A stretch of 64,000 nt of DNA from Bacteroidales bacterium UBA3388 (GTDB lineage: Bacteria; Bacteroidota; Bacteroidia; Bacteroidales; P3): positions 1-64,000 of the forward strand of contig DEPQ01000067.1 in assembly GCA_002358855.1 (NCBI GenBank), read 5' to 3'. How positions within the stretch are numbered: the first letter of the stretch is position 1; the number at the start of each line of letters is the position of its first letter. The translations under genes were made by a program, and so were the position numbers. Below the pieces are notes generated by a model. It was not told the DNA's origin. It saw only the letters and a program-made list of their open reading frames with translations, and ran no database searches. Shown here piece after piece: positions 7,937 through 16,036 of the stretch.

Positions 7937-10336
7937 TTACTCGTGATAATACACTCTTTTTATGCGTTGAGAGACCGATGTAAATATTTCGTATGGTATT
8001 GTGTCTAAGGTTTTCGCCATTTTTTCTACTGGATTTTCTTCTCCAAAGATAACAACTCTATCACCTACTTTTGCTTCTATGTCGTTTAGGTTTATCATAC
8101 ACATATCCATACAAATGTTTCCTATGATTGGGGCATATTTTCCGTTGATATATACGCAAAAGTCTTTGTTTGAAAGATGTCTGTTTAAGCCATCGGCATA
8201 GCCTATGGGGATTACGCCAATTTTTGTTGTGTCTTTGGCAATGAAAGTTCTCATATAACTTACTGCTTCGCCTTTTTCTATTGTTCTTATTTCGCTTAGG
8301 TAACTTTTTAGTTTGTGTACGTAGCGTAAGTGTTTTTGTGTTTGTGGGTTTACGCCTATTCCGTACATTCCTATGCCTAAACGTATCATGTCATAGTGTG
8401 CTTGTGGAAAACGAATGCTTGCAGCAGAGTTGCAAATGTGTTTTAAAATTTTGTAATCGAAGGCTTGTGTGATTTCTTCGCTTATTTGCTCAAAGGTTTC
8501 TATTTGTTTTTGTGTGAAATCATCAAGGGTTTCATCGTCAGCACAGGCAAGATGAGAGAAAATTGAGGCTATTTTTAGGTTGTTGTGTTGTTTTAAGAAT
8601 GTAATTAGTGGTTTTATGTCTTTTTTCTCAAAGCCTAATCGGTGCATTCCGCTATCTATTTTTATATGTATGCGTAATGGTGTGTTTTTTACCATATCAA
8701 GTGTTGCGAAGTTGTGAACTACGACTTCTATGTCGTGTTTTATCATTTTTTCTAAGGCTTCTTTCTCTGGTGTGACAACGACTATTGGAGTTTTTATGCC
8801 GTTTTTTCTTAGCAAAATGCCTTCATCTGCAAAGGCAACGGTGAAATAGTCTGCTAAGGCAAAGTGTTCTAAGTCTTTTGCAATTTCATACGCTCCGCAT
8901 CCGTAACTTGCGGCTTTTACCATAGCCATTATTTTTGTGTTTTGTTTGAGTTGTGATTTGTAGTATTTGACATTGTCGTTTAAAGCAGAGAGATTGATTT
9001 CTAATATGGTTTGATGTGATTGTGCTTCTAAGAGATTGGAAATTCTTTCCATATTAAAACTTCTTGCTCCTTTGATTAGTATGGCTTTTGAGTAGAATTG
9101 TTCTATGGAAAATTTGTCTGTAAATTCTTCTATGGTGTTGTAGAAGTGTGTTTTTATGGTAAAAATGTTTTTGTGTTTGATGTAGTCTTCTCCTATGGCG
9201 TAAAATTCGTCTATTCCTTTGTTTGATAGTAGGGAGTTTATTTCTTGAAATGTGTTTTCTTTGTTTTGGTTTTCTGTCATTGAGGATAGTATGGCTATTT
9301 TGCTCAATGATTTGTGATGTTGATTCAAATAATCTAATGCGGCTTCTAATGAGGTTAAATCAAAGCAGTAACTGTCGTTTATTATAATGCCTTCGCCTAA
9401 GCCTTCTTTGAGTTGTAGTCGCATTTCTATGTTTGAAAGGTTATTTATTTGTTGTTTTAGTGTTTTTTCTTCAATGCCTAAGTGTAGTGCTGTGATGTAG
9501 GCTAAGCAAGCGTTCTCTATGCTTGCTTTGTCTTTGAATTTTATGTTTAATTCTTTGCTTAGTTCGGAGGTTTTAAAGGTTTTGAGTTCTATTTTGTGAT
9601 TTTTGCACCATTGTTTTACTATATTGTATAGGAAAATATCATCTTTGGGGCAAATTAGTGTATGACAAGATGTGAAAAGTTTTAGTTTTTCTTCTATTTT
9701 TTCCTCTAATGAAGAAAAGTTTATTTGATGTGCCGAACCGATATTGGTAAATATTCCAATTGTCGGTTGGATTATTTCTTGTAAACGATTCATTTCGTTT
9801 GGTTTTGAAATGCCTGCTTCAAATAATCCTAAGTCGTAACTTGAATTTAGTTGCCATAAGGAAAGTGAAACGCCGATTTGTGAATTGTAACTGCGAGGTG
9901 AGTAGCATATTTTTTTGTCTTCTTGTGCTAATTGAATAACCCATTCTTTTATTATGGTCTTTCCGTTTGAGCCTGTAATGGCTACAACTTCTTTTTTGAA
10001 GTTTTCTCGTTTGTATTTGGCAATTTGTTGTAGGGCGTCTAAGGTGTTGTTTACTAAAAGAAAGACTGCGTTTGGAAATTTGTTTGAATCGGGTATTTGT
10101 TGGCAAATAAAAAATCTTATTCCTTTGTTATATAGTTCTTTTATGTATTTATGTCCGTCATTATCTGCGGTTTTAAAAGCGAAAAAGATTGTATTGTCTG
10201 TGAAATTTAGACGTCTTGAATCGTAAAGCAAATGATGGATTTGTGTTTCTTTTAAATTGATGGTATTAACGAGGTTTTCGCCAATCACACTTTTTGCATT
10301 ACATATTTGAATTATTTGTTCTAAACTCAAAACCAT
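7937..10336 (-). CDS. Bifunctional MurF ligase / alanine racemase
   Basis: This is a 799-residue fusion of two cell-wall enzymes. Residues 1 to about 435 are MurF, which adds D-Ala-D-Ala to UDP-MurNAc-tripeptide: ATP loop TGSNGKTIIKEW at 121-132, then NIGSAHQINF. Residues from about 442 to 799 are a PLP alanine racemase, which makes the D-alanine: the lysine of AMVKAASYG is at 474, the catalytic-tyrosine segment is AVSYMRTF, and the PLP-phosphate segment is PIGYADG. The order MurF then Alr is the known fused form in Bacteroidetes, so this is not an assembly artefact. It couples supply of D-alanine to its use. It is transcribed alone on the minus strand, from the promoter region shared with the next gene. 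Confidence 0.94.
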   Translation of the reverse strand: MVLSLEQIIQICNAKSVIGENLVNTINLKETQIHHLLYDSRRLNFTDNTIFFAFKTADNDGHKYIKELYNKGIRFFICQQIPDSNKFPNAVFLLVNNTLDALQQIAKYKRENFKKEVVAITGSNGKTIIKEWVIQLAQEDKKICYSPRSYNSQIGVSLSLWQLNSSYDLGLFEAGISKPNEMNRLQEIIQPTIGIFTNIGSAHQINFSSLEEKIEEKLKLFTSCHTLICPKDDIFLYNIVKQWCKNHKIELKTFKTSELSKELNIKFKDKASIENACLAYITALHLGIEEKTLKQQINNLSNIEMRLQLKEGLGEGIIINDSYCFDLTSLEAALDYLNQHHKSLSKIAILSSMTENQNKENTFQEINSLLSNKGIDEFYAIGEDYIKHKNIFTIKTHFYNTIEEFTDKFSIEQFYSKAILIKGARSFNMERISNLLEAQSHQTILEINLSALNDNVKYYKSQLKQNTKIMAMVKAASYGCGAYEIAKDLEHFALADYFTVAFADEGILLRKNGIKTPIVVVTPEKEALEKMIKHDIEVVVHNFATLDMVKNTPLRIHIKIDSGMHRLGFEKKDIKPLITFLKQHNNLKIASIFSHLACADDETLDDFTQKQIETFEQISEEITQAFDYKILKHICNSAASIRFPQAHYDMIRLGIGMYGIGVNPQTQKHLRYVHKLKSYLSEIRTIEKGEAVSYMRTFIAKDTTKIGVIPIGYADGLNRHLSNKDFCVYINGKYAPIIGNICMDMCMINLNDIEAKVGDRVVIFGEENPVEKMAKTLDTIPYEIFTSVSQRIKRVYYHE

Positions 10337-10346
10337 AGATTTCTTT

Positions 10347-10376
10347 TTTGCAAAAATAAAAAAAAAACTAATTTTG
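10347..10376 (+). promoter_or_regulatory. Promoter for the DUF454 gene, overlapping a -7 element for murF-alr
   Basis: TTTG (10347-10350), 18 nt, TAATTTTG (10369-10376): a good fit to the Bacteroidetes consensus. It lies only 10 nt before the ATG at 10387, so the leader must be very short. On the minus strand TATTTTTG (from CAAAAATA at 10351-10358) would serve murF-alr, so the two promoters overlap. Confidence 0.6.
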
Positions 10377-10386
10377 CACTCGTTTT

Positions 10387-10746
10387 ATGAAGAAATACAT
10401 ACTTTTAATATCGGGATTGTTGAGTTTGTTTTTGGGAATATTGGGAATATTTTTACCAGTCTTGCCAACAACTCCTTTTTTGCTTTTGAGTGCGGCGTGT
10501 TTTCTTAAAAGTTCAAAATCTTTGTATGATTGGCTCTTGAATCACAAACGATTAGGAAATTATATTAAAGATTTTATGATTTACAAAGCAATAAGCAAAA
10601 AATTAAAAGTAGTAAGCATAACGACTCTTTGGCTAACTATTTTTCTGTCTGTTTGGGTTGTGAAAATAATTTGGCTGAAATTTTTTTTAATTCTAATAGC
10701 TATAGGGGTAAGTGTGCATATATTATGTTTGAAAACAAAGAAATAA
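10387..10746 (+). CDS. Small inner-membrane protein, DUF454 (YbaN) family
   Basis: A 119-residue hydrophobic protein with three likely membrane helices. The family signature is seen as GILGIFLPVLPTTPFLLLSAACF followed by the SSKSLYDWLLNHKRLGNYI segment. The function of DUF454 is not established. It has a promoter of its own and stands alone on the + strand. Its last codons and stop (ACAAAGAAATAA) form the first unit of the 21-bp repeat array that fills the gap before gdhA, so the repeat contributes its C-terminus. Confidence 0.88.
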   Translation: MKKYILLISGLLSLFLGILGIFLPVLPTTPFLLLSAACFLKSSKSLYDWLLNHKRLGNYIKDFMIYKAISKKLKVVSITTLWLTIFLSVWVVKIIWLKFFLILIAIGVSVHILCLKTKK

Positions 10747-10803
10747 TAAAATAAAACAAAGATTTAGAAAAATATTTTAGTGTAATATTTGTTTTATTCA
10801 AAG
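10736..10803. repeat. 21-bp-phased CAAAG repeat array, upstream of gdhA
   Basis: CAAAG starts at 10736, 10757 and 10799, with spacings of 21 and 42 nt; the missing middle unit at 10778 is degenerate (TAGTG). Unit 1 begins CAAAGAAATAATAAAA and closely matches units of the array at 35604. The array starts inside the last codons of the DUF454 gene and ends at the gdhA promoter. See the arrays at 13631, 35604 and 39938. Confidence 0.75.
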
Positions 10804-10820
10804 AATAATATCTAACTTTG
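10788..10820 (+). promoter_or_regulatory. Candidate gdhA promoter
   Basis: TTTG (10788-10791), 21 nt, TAACTTTG (10813-10820), followed by a leader of about 50 nt to the ATG at 10876. The TTTG lies in the right arm (TTTGTTTTATT, 10788-10798) of an inverted repeat whose left arm is at 10750-10760. It is therefore embedded in the repeat array, and the array could influence gdhA expression. Confidence 0.5.
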
Positions 10821-10875
10821 CAACACAAAACAAATTTAGTGTTTAAAATAACGTTTTAATTAAAATAGAAAAGAC

Positions 10876-12213
10876 ATGGACGTAAAAAAACTTTTAGCAG
10901 AAGTAGAAGCTAAGAACCCTGGACAACCATTGTTCTTGCAAGCAGTAACAGAAGTATTGGAAACAATCGAAGAATATGTTGCTGAACACCCTAAATACGA
11001 TAACTATAAGATTATCGAAAGAATGGTAGAACCTGATAGAATTTTCCAATTCAAAGTAGAATGGGTAGATGATAAAGGAGAAATCCACGTAAACAGAGGA
11101 TTCAGAGTACAATTCAACAACGCAATTGGACCTTACAAAGGAGGATTACGTTTCCACCCTGCTGTAACATTAGATACTTTGAAATTCTTAGGATTTGAAC
11201 AAACTTTCAAAAACTCTTTAACTACATTACCTATGGGTGGTGGTAAAGGAGGTTCTGATTTCGATCCAATGGGAAAATCAGATAACGAAATAATGAGATT
11301 CTGCCAAGCATTCATGACAGAATTGTACAAATACATAGGACCAGACACTGACGTTCCTGCTGGAGACATAGGAGTAGGTGGAAGAGAAATAGGATTCTTA
11401 TATGGAATGTACAAAAAATTAGCTCGTGAAAACACAGGAGTGTTAACAGGAAAAGGAGCTGGTTGGGGAGGATCAATCCTTCGTCCAGAAGCAACAGGAT
11501 TTGGTGGAGTTTATTTTGTAAACAACATGTTACAAAAACACGGATTAGAATTAGCAGGTAAAAGAGTTGCTATTTCAGGATTCGGTAACGTTGCATGGGG
11601 AGCAGCTAAAAAAGCTACTGAACTTGGAGCAAAAGTTGTTTGTATCTCAGGTCCTGATGGATATATATTAGATGAAGAAGGAATGAATGATGAAAAAATA
11701 GCTTACATGTTAGAACTTAGATCTTCTAATAATGGAGTTGTTAAACCATTTGCAGATAAATTCCCTTCAGCTACATTCATCGCGGGTAAAAAACCTTGGG
11801 AAGCAAAAGTTGATATCGCAATGCCATGTGCTATCCAAAACGAATTAAACGGAGAAGACGCAAAACAATTGATAGCTAACGGAGTTACTTTGGTTTGTGA
11901 AGTTTCTAATATGGGTTGTACAGCTGATGCTATCCACGAATTACAAAAAGCAAAAGTTATCTTCGCTCCTGGTAAAGCAGCAAACGCTGGTGGAGTTGGG
12001 GTATCAGGTTTAGAAATGAGCCAAAACGCTGGACACATTGGTTGGACAGGAGCAGAAGTTGATGAAAGATTACACTTTATGATGGATTCAATCCACGACA
12101 ACTGCGTAAAATATGGTACAGAAAAAGACGGATATATCAACTATGTTAAAGGAGCTAACATCGCTGGCTTCATAAAAGTAGCTGATTCAATGATAGAATT
12201 AGGAGTTTGCTAA
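10876..12213 (+). CDS. gdhA: Glutamate dehydrogenase (hexameric class I, probably NADP-linked)
   Basis: This 445-residue enzyme converts 2-oxoglutarate and ammonia to glutamate, the main ammonia-assimilation step in many Bacteroidetes. Seen in sequence: the substrate-binding segment GPYKGGLRFHP, the catalytic segment PMGGGKGGSDFDP, DVPAGDIGVGGREIGF, and the dinucleotide fold VAISGFGNVAWGAAKKA. Length is normal for the 50-kDa class. NADP preference is inferred from similarity to the biosynthetic class. It is a single-gene unit: its promoter lies next to a 21-bp repeat array, and a strong hairpin terminator follows. Confidence 0.96.
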   Translation: MDVKKLLAEVEAKNPGQPLFLQAVTEVLETIEEYVAEHPKYDNYKIIERMVEPDRIFQFKVEWVDDKGEIHVNRGFRVQFNNAIGPYKGGLRFHPAVTLDTLKFLGFEQTFKNSLTTLPMGGGKGGSDFDPMGKSDNEIMRFCQAFMTELYKYIGPDTDVPAGDIGVGGREIGFLYGMYKKLARENTGVLTGKGAGWGGSILRPEATGFGGVYFVNNMLQKHGLELAGKRVAISGFGNVAWGAAKKATELGAKVVCISGPDGYILDEEGMNDEKIAYMLELRSSNNGVVKPFADKFPSATFIAGKKPWEAKVDIAMPCAIQNELNGEDAKQLIANGVTLVCEVSNMGCTADAIHELQKAKVIFAPGKAANAGGVGVSGLEMSQNAGHIGWTGAEVDERLHFMMDSIHDNCVKYGTEKDGYINYVKGANIAGFIKVADSMIELGVC

Positions 12214-12235
12214 TCTATTAGTCTTATAAAACTAA

Positions 12236-12265
12236 AAAGGGAAGTTATTTAATTAACTTCCCTTT
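12236..12265. terminator. Bidirectional terminator between gdhA and the acyltransferase gene
   Basis: A perfect 12-bp stem: AAAGGGAAGTTA (12236-12247) pairs with TAACTTCCCTTT (12254-12265) around a 6-nt loop. A-rich sequence flanks one side and T-rich the other. It serves two convergent genes. Confidence 0.92.
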
Positions 12266-12270
12266 ATTTT

Positions 12271-13371
12271 TTATTTCTTTATTCCAAATATACACCATCT
12301 CACAAAAGGAATACGGCGTAAAACTTCGTAAATCAAAGGAGATAAAACAAAAACTGCAAGAGTTAATATCGCATAAATAGCAAATACAGGTAGCGAAGTA
12401 TGAACTTTTAACATATATCCAAAGGATGCGATTACTACATAGTGAACAACGTATAATCCAAAGATTGATTTAGTCATATAAGTTGCAAAAGCGTTAGTTT
12501 TATTGCAGAAACGCTGAAAAATTCCCAAAAGTCCCAACATCATAAACCAAGCATAAATAATATTAAGAGGGCTTTGAAGATATCGAGGAGAAGTGTTGTC
12601 TTGTCCAAAAGTTGTTATTGTAAGAATAGTTCCACAAATAATAGCAATAGAAATAAGAATAGGAGAGTACTTTCCTAAAATCTCTTGCACCTTATTGTGA
12701 GAGAAAATAAAATAACCCATCAAGAAAGGAATTAAATAGTTCAATGGCTTATATAAATTCAAAAGTCCGTCAAAAGATTCTGCTCTTGGATATAAAATAA
12801 GCGTAAACGAACCTACGTAAAGCAAAACTCCCAAAAGTATTATCGGAATAATTTGAATTTTTTCGCACGCTTTCCACAATATATCTTTTTTATCAATCTT
12901 GCGAATTAAAACAATAACAATAGAAAACAACCATAAATCTTGAATAAACCAAAGGGGGCCGATTCCACTCACACTCCAAATGAAATATTTTATAAACACA
13001 GGCATTTCTTCTGGTAACATAGGATTTCCCATCGTTAAAGAAGCACCTTGCGTATTGAAAAATCCTGTAATCCAATGAAGAATAAACAATCCTAATGTTG
13101 CAGGAACTAACAATTTTCTTGTTCTTGACTTCATGAATTGTTTAGAAGAAAGTTTCTCTAAACTATATCTCGCACTTATTCCTGCGATTAAAAACATCAA
13201 CATCATAAACCACGGATACAAAACATACATTACAATGTCTTGATATTGATTTCCGCCAAAACCTCCAATGCCTCCGAAAACTCCTTTATTATTATAGAAG
13301 TATATAACGTGATAAAACAAAACCGAAAGCACTATAACCCAACGTAAATTGTCTAACCAATACTTTCTCAT
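12271..13371 (-). CDS. Acyltransferase family 3 membrane protein
   Basis: This is a 366-residue protein with about ten hydrophobic segments. The family's N-terminal signature is seen as YWLDNLRWVIVLSVLFYHVIYF, with the active histidine in FYH. Family 3 acyltransferases move acyl groups onto sugars, peptidoglycan or lipids at the inner membrane; the substrate here is unknown. Its ATG overlaps the stop of the upstream AbrB-type gene by 4 nt, so the two are translationally coupled. The pairing suggests that the regulator controls this envelope modification. Confidence 0.85.
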   Translation of the reverse strand: MRKYWLDNLRWVIVLSVLFYHVIYFYNNKGVFGGIGGFGGNQYQDIVMYVLYPWFMMLMFLIAGISARYSLEKLSSKQFMKSRTRKLLVPATLGLFILHWITGFFNTQGASLTMGNPMLPEEMPVFIKYFIWSVSGIGPLWFIQDLWLFSIVIVLIRKIDKKDILWKACEKIQIIPIILLGVLLYVGSFTLILYPRAESFDGLLNLYKPLNYLIPFLMGYFIFSHNKVQEILGKYSPILISIAIICGTILTITTFGQDNTSPRYLQSPLNIIYAWFMMLGLLGIFQRFCNKTNAFATYMTKSIFGLYVVHYVVIASFGYMLKVHTSLPVFAIYAILTLAVFVLSPLIYEVLRRIPFVRWCIFGIKK

Positions 13372-13577
13372 TTTGTGATTCCTCCCATTATATCATCAAT
13401 TGCACTTTGGAATATCTCGGTTTTTATCAACGCCATTCCGTTTTTATCACCTACAAGCAAGAGTGCATCACCCGATTTAATGTCATACACTTTTCTTGCT
13501 TCCTTTGGGATTACGATTTGTCCCTTATCTCCGACCTTTACAACGCCAAAGATATATTTACCGTCTTTTTCTTGCAT
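13368..13577 (-). CDS. AbrB/SpoVT-type transcription regulator
   Basis: A 69-residue protein with one swapped-hairpin DNA-binding domain, seen in VGDKGQIVIPKEARKVYDI followed by SGDALLLVGDKNG. Such proteins are transition-state regulators or antitoxins. No toxin gene is adjacent; the next gene, overlapping by 4 nt, is an acyltransferase, so a regulatory role fits better. A well-formed promoter lies 26 nt upstream, overlapping the first unit of a five-fold CAAAG repeat array. That array is a natural candidate for an operator, since AbrB proteins bind AT-rich, phased sites; the link is inference. Confidence 0.88.
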   Translation of the reverse strand: MQEKDGKYIFGVVKVGDKGQIVIPKEARKVYDIKSGDALLLVGDKNGMALIKTEIFQSAIDDIMGGITK

Positions 13578-13603
13578 AAGTATGAAAAGTTAGAAATTTC
13601 CCA

Positions 13604-13634
13604 CAAAATTATAATAAATTTTTTGATTGACAAA
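13604..13634 (-). promoter_or_regulatory. Promoter of the AbrB-acyltransferase operon
   Basis: Read on the minus strand: TTTG (complement of CAAA, 13631-13634), 19 nt, TAATTTTG (complement of CAAAATTA, 13604-13611). Spacing and both elements match the Bacteroidetes consensus. The -33 element is part of the first CAAAG unit of the adjacent repeat array, so any protein bound to the array would touch this promoter. Confidence 0.65.
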
Positions 13635-13734
13635 GAAAAATAATTCAAAGAAATAATTTTTTAATTCAAAGGAATAATTTTCTGAAACAAAGAAATATTT
13701 TTTGTTTTCAAAGAAAAAAAGAGATGTAACTAAG
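13631..13734. repeat. 21-bp-phased CAAAG repeat array between divergent abrB and badF-like genes
   Basis: CAAAG starts at 13631, 13646, 13667, 13688 and 13709, with a degenerate CTAAG at 13730. Spacings are 15, 21, 21, 21 and 21 nt. Units continue as GAAATAATTTT or close variants and contain only A and T apart from a few G/C positions. It fills most of the 204-nt gap between two divergent genes. There is no other gene or RNA here that I can see. Confidence 0.8.
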
Positions 13735-13755
13735 CGTTAAGTATCTTTTTTTGTG

Positions 13756-13763
13756 TATATTTG
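13756..13763 (+). promoter_or_regulatory. -7 element of the BadF-family gene
   Basis: TATATTTG, a full match to TAnnTTTG, 18 nt before the ATG at 13782. No good TTTG is seen 19-21 nt upstream; the last repeat units of the CAAAG array occupy that area. Confidence 0.5.
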
Positions 13764-13781
13764 CAAGAAAAATAAAGAAAA

Positions 13782-14621
13782 ATGATTTTAATAGCAGATG
13801 GAGGCTCTACTAAGACAGATTGGGCTTTGGTAGATGGCAAAAATATAAAGACAACTTTTTCTACAAGAGGAATGAATCCTTATAATGTTTCTGTTCAAAC
13901 AATGAAACAAGAAATAGAAAAAAAGATTTTACCAAATGTTTGTGTAAAAGAAGTTGATGAAATCTTTATATACGCATCGGGTTGTTCTGCAAAAGTTAAG
14001 CAAGGTGAAGTTATAGAGTGGTTTAGACCTTACTTTCAAAGTGCAAAGATATGTGTTGAAGGAGATTTACTTGGAGCGGCAAGAGCAACATGTGGACACG
14101 AGCCTGCAATTGCTGCAATTCTTGGAACAGGTTCTAATTCTTGTCTTTACGATGGAGAGAATATTGTGGAAAATGTAGCATCGCTTGGATACGTTCTTTG
14201 TGATGAGGGAGCAGGAACAAATATTGGACGATTGGTCCTTAGAGATTATTTAAGAGGACGTATGCCTGAGGATTTAATGCAAAAGTTTGCAGAACAATAT
14301 CCGGGAGAAGAATCAGATTTTCTAAATAAATTATACAAAGAAGAAGCTCCAAATTATTACGTTGCTTCATTTGCACGCTTTGCAATAGAAAATAAATCAA
14401 TGCCTTACTGCAAGGGTGTGATAATGCAAGCGTTTGATTCATTTTTTAAAGAACAAATAACTTATTATACCTCATATAATAAATACGTTATAAATGTCGT
14501 TGGAAGTATAGCTTGTTTGGCAACAGAGGAACTAAAAGAAGTTGCAAAAAAATATAATATGGAGATTAACAATGTTGTGAAAGCACCGCTTAAAGCACTT
14601 GTTGAATATCACATACAATAA
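13782..14621 (+). CDS. BadF/BadG/BcrA-family ATPase, N-acetylglucosamine-kinase-like
   Basis: A 279-residue protein of the sugar kinase/Hsp70 fold. Phosphate-1 loop: MILIADGGSTKTDWALVD. Phosphate-2 and adenosine segments: AILGTGSNSCLYDG and CDEGAGTNIGRLVLRD. In Bacteroidetes this single-domain form is common and is usually annotated as an ATPase or amino-sugar kinase. GlcNAc or MurNAc phosphorylation during wall recycling would fit, but the substrate cannot be read from the sequence. It is transcribed alone, divergent from abrB across the repeat array. Confidence 0.82.
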   Translation: MILIADGGSTKTDWALVDGKNIKTTFSTRGMNPYNVSVQTMKQEIEKKILPNVCVKEVDEIFIYASGCSAKVKQGEVIEWFRPYFQSAKICVEGDLLGAARATCGHEPAIAAILGTGSNSCLYDGENIVENVASLGYVLCDEGAGTNIGRLVLRDYLRGRMPEDLMQKFAEQYPGEESDFLNKLYKEEAPNYYVASFARFAIENKSMPYCKGVIMQAFDSFFKEQITYYTSYNKYVINVVGSIACLATEELKEVAKKYNMEINNVVKAPLKALVEYHIQ

Positions 14622-14630
14622 GAATACATA

Positions 14631-14668
14631 CAAAAAACGCTCAATTTATAGTTTAATCGAGTTTTTTG
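14631..14668 (+). terminator. Weak hairpin terminator after the BadF-family gene
   Basis: CAAAAAA (14631-14637) pairs with TTTTTTG (14662-14668), and CTC (14640-14642) pairs with GAG (14659-14661). A 2-nt bulge separates the two pairings and the loop is 16 nt. The position, 10 nt after the stop and just before the purA -7 element, is right, but the stem is imperfect. Confidence 0.35.
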
Positions 14669-14670
14669 CG

Positions 14671-14678
14671 TATATTTG
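14671..14678 (+). promoter_or_regulatory. -7 element of purA
   Basis: TATATTTG directly after the weak hairpin and 39 nt before the ATG at 14718. No matching -33 TTTG at standard spacing. Confidence 0.5.
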
Positions 14679-14717
14679 CAGAGGATTTATAAGAATAAAA
14701 TAAAATATATATCAAAG

Positions 14718-16016
14718 ATGAGTAAGATAGACGTGCTTCTCGGTTTACAATGGGGAGATGAAGGAAAGGGAAAAGTAGTTGATGTTTTAACACCAAAATA
14801 TGATATAGTAGCAAGATTTCAGGGAGGACCTAATGCAGGACACACACTTGAGTTTGACGGAATAAAACACGTATTACATATAATTCCATCAGGTATTTGT
14901 CATAAAGAAAAGATAAATATAATTGGAAATGGTGTGCTTATAGAACCATTGATTTTTGAAAAAGAAATAGCAACCTTAGAAAACATTGGTTTTGATCCTA
15001 CAAAAAACTTATATATATCTAAAAAAGCACATTTAATATTACCAAGCCATCGTTTATTGGACGCTGCGAATGAAGCATCAAAAGGAGAAAGAAAAATAGG
15101 CTCTACTTTAAAAGGTATAGGACCTGCATACACTGATAAAGTCGCACGTACAGGATTGAGAGTAGGTGATATTCTTTCTAAAAACTTTGCTTCTAATTAC
15201 GAAAAAGCAAAACAAGGTCATTTAAGAACTATAAAGTCATTAGGATTTGACCAAAACTCTTTTCAAATTGAAGGCTTAACTTTGGCAGAGTATGAAGAAA
15301 AATGGCTAAAGTCTTTAGAAAATTTAAAAAGATTTAATATCATAAACAGTGAATACTATATAAATCAAGCATTAGACGAAGGTAAAAAAATATTAGCAGA
15401 AGGTGCACAAGGATCTATGTTAGATATTGATTTCGGATCTTATCCTTTTGTGACATCTTCTAATACTATTACCGCAGGTGTTTGTTCTGGTTTAGGAATT
15501 GCACCATCGAGAATAGGAAAAGTATTCGGTATTTGTAAAGCTTATTGTACTAGAGTTGGTAGTGGACCATTCCCAACAGAATTGTTTGATGAAGACGGAG
15601 AACAATTAAGACAAAAAGGAAGAGAATTTGGCTCTACAACAGGAAGACCAAGACGTTGTGGTTGGTTTGATATTCCTGCTTTGAAATATGCTTGCATGCT
15701 AAACGGCGTTACACATCTTATGTTAATGAAGATAGATGTGATGAACGAATTTGAAACAATAAAATATTGCGAAGAATATATAATAGATGGTGAACGTACA
15801 ATGGAGTTGCCTTTTGATATGGAACAAACAATGGAGCCAGTATATTCTTCTTGTAAAGGTTGGCAAAAAAACATTGAAGGTATAGATAAATATGAAGATT
15901 TACCAGAAAATATGCGTCAATATATATCTAAATTAGAAGAAAAAACAGGATTGCCGATAGTTTTAGTATCTACAAGTCCAAATCGTAAGGATACTATTAT
16001 TAGAACAGAAATTTAA
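14718..16016 (+). CDS. purA: Adenylosuccinate synthetase
   Basis: This 432-residue enzyme joins IMP and aspartate using GTP, the first committed step to AMP. The start is placed at MSKIDVLLGLQWGDEGKGK; the in-frame extension to 14676 would begin with TTG inside the promoter. Motifs seen: the GTP loop GDEGKGKVVD, GPNAGHT with the catalytic His, IGSTLKGIGPAYTDK, the GSTTGRPRRCGWFD region, and the base-recognition end LVSTSPNRKDT. Length is typical. It is the first gene of a long + strand run; a PepSY-like envelope gene follows at 20 nt. Confidence 0.97.
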   Translation: MSKIDVLLGLQWGDEGKGKVVDVLTPKYDIVARFQGGPNAGHTLEFDGIKHVLHIIPSGICHKEKINIIGNGVLIEPLIFEKEIATLENIGFDPTKNLYISKKAHLILPSHRLLDAANEASKGERKIGSTLKGIGPAYTDKVARTGLRVGDILSKNFASNYEKAKQGHLRTIKSLGFDQNSFQIEGLTLAEYEEKWLKSLENLKRFNIINSEYYINQALDEGKKILAEGAQGSMLDIDFGSYPFVTSSNTITAGVCSGLGIAPSRIGKVFGICKAYCTRVGSGPFPTELFDEDGEQLRQKGREFGSTTGRPRRCGWFDIPALKYACMLNGVTHLMLMKIDVMNEFETIKYCEEYIIDGERTMELPFDMEQTMEPVYSSCKGWQKNIEGIDKYEDLPENMRQYISKLEEKTGLPIVLVSTSPNRKDTIIRTEI

Positions 16017-16036
16017 ATAAATAAAATAAATAATTT

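Noticed and set aside
7929..7955. Terminator between trkH and murF-alr (AGTGT / ACACT)
   Set aside because: Only 5 bp of stem with a 17-nt loop.
7937..10336. Artificial join of two genes
   Set aside because: MurF-Alr fusions in this order are a known Bacteroidetes feature, and the frame is continuous with both active sites intact.
10750..10798. Hairpin terminator for the DUF454 gene (AATAAAACAAA / TTTGTTTTATT)
   Set aside because: The stem is almost all A-T with a 27-nt loop; it is better explained by the repeat array and the gdhA -33.
13631..13734. CRISPR array
   Set aside because: Units are contiguous, 21 bp and AT-rich, with no spacers of independent sequence, no leader and no cas genes in the window.
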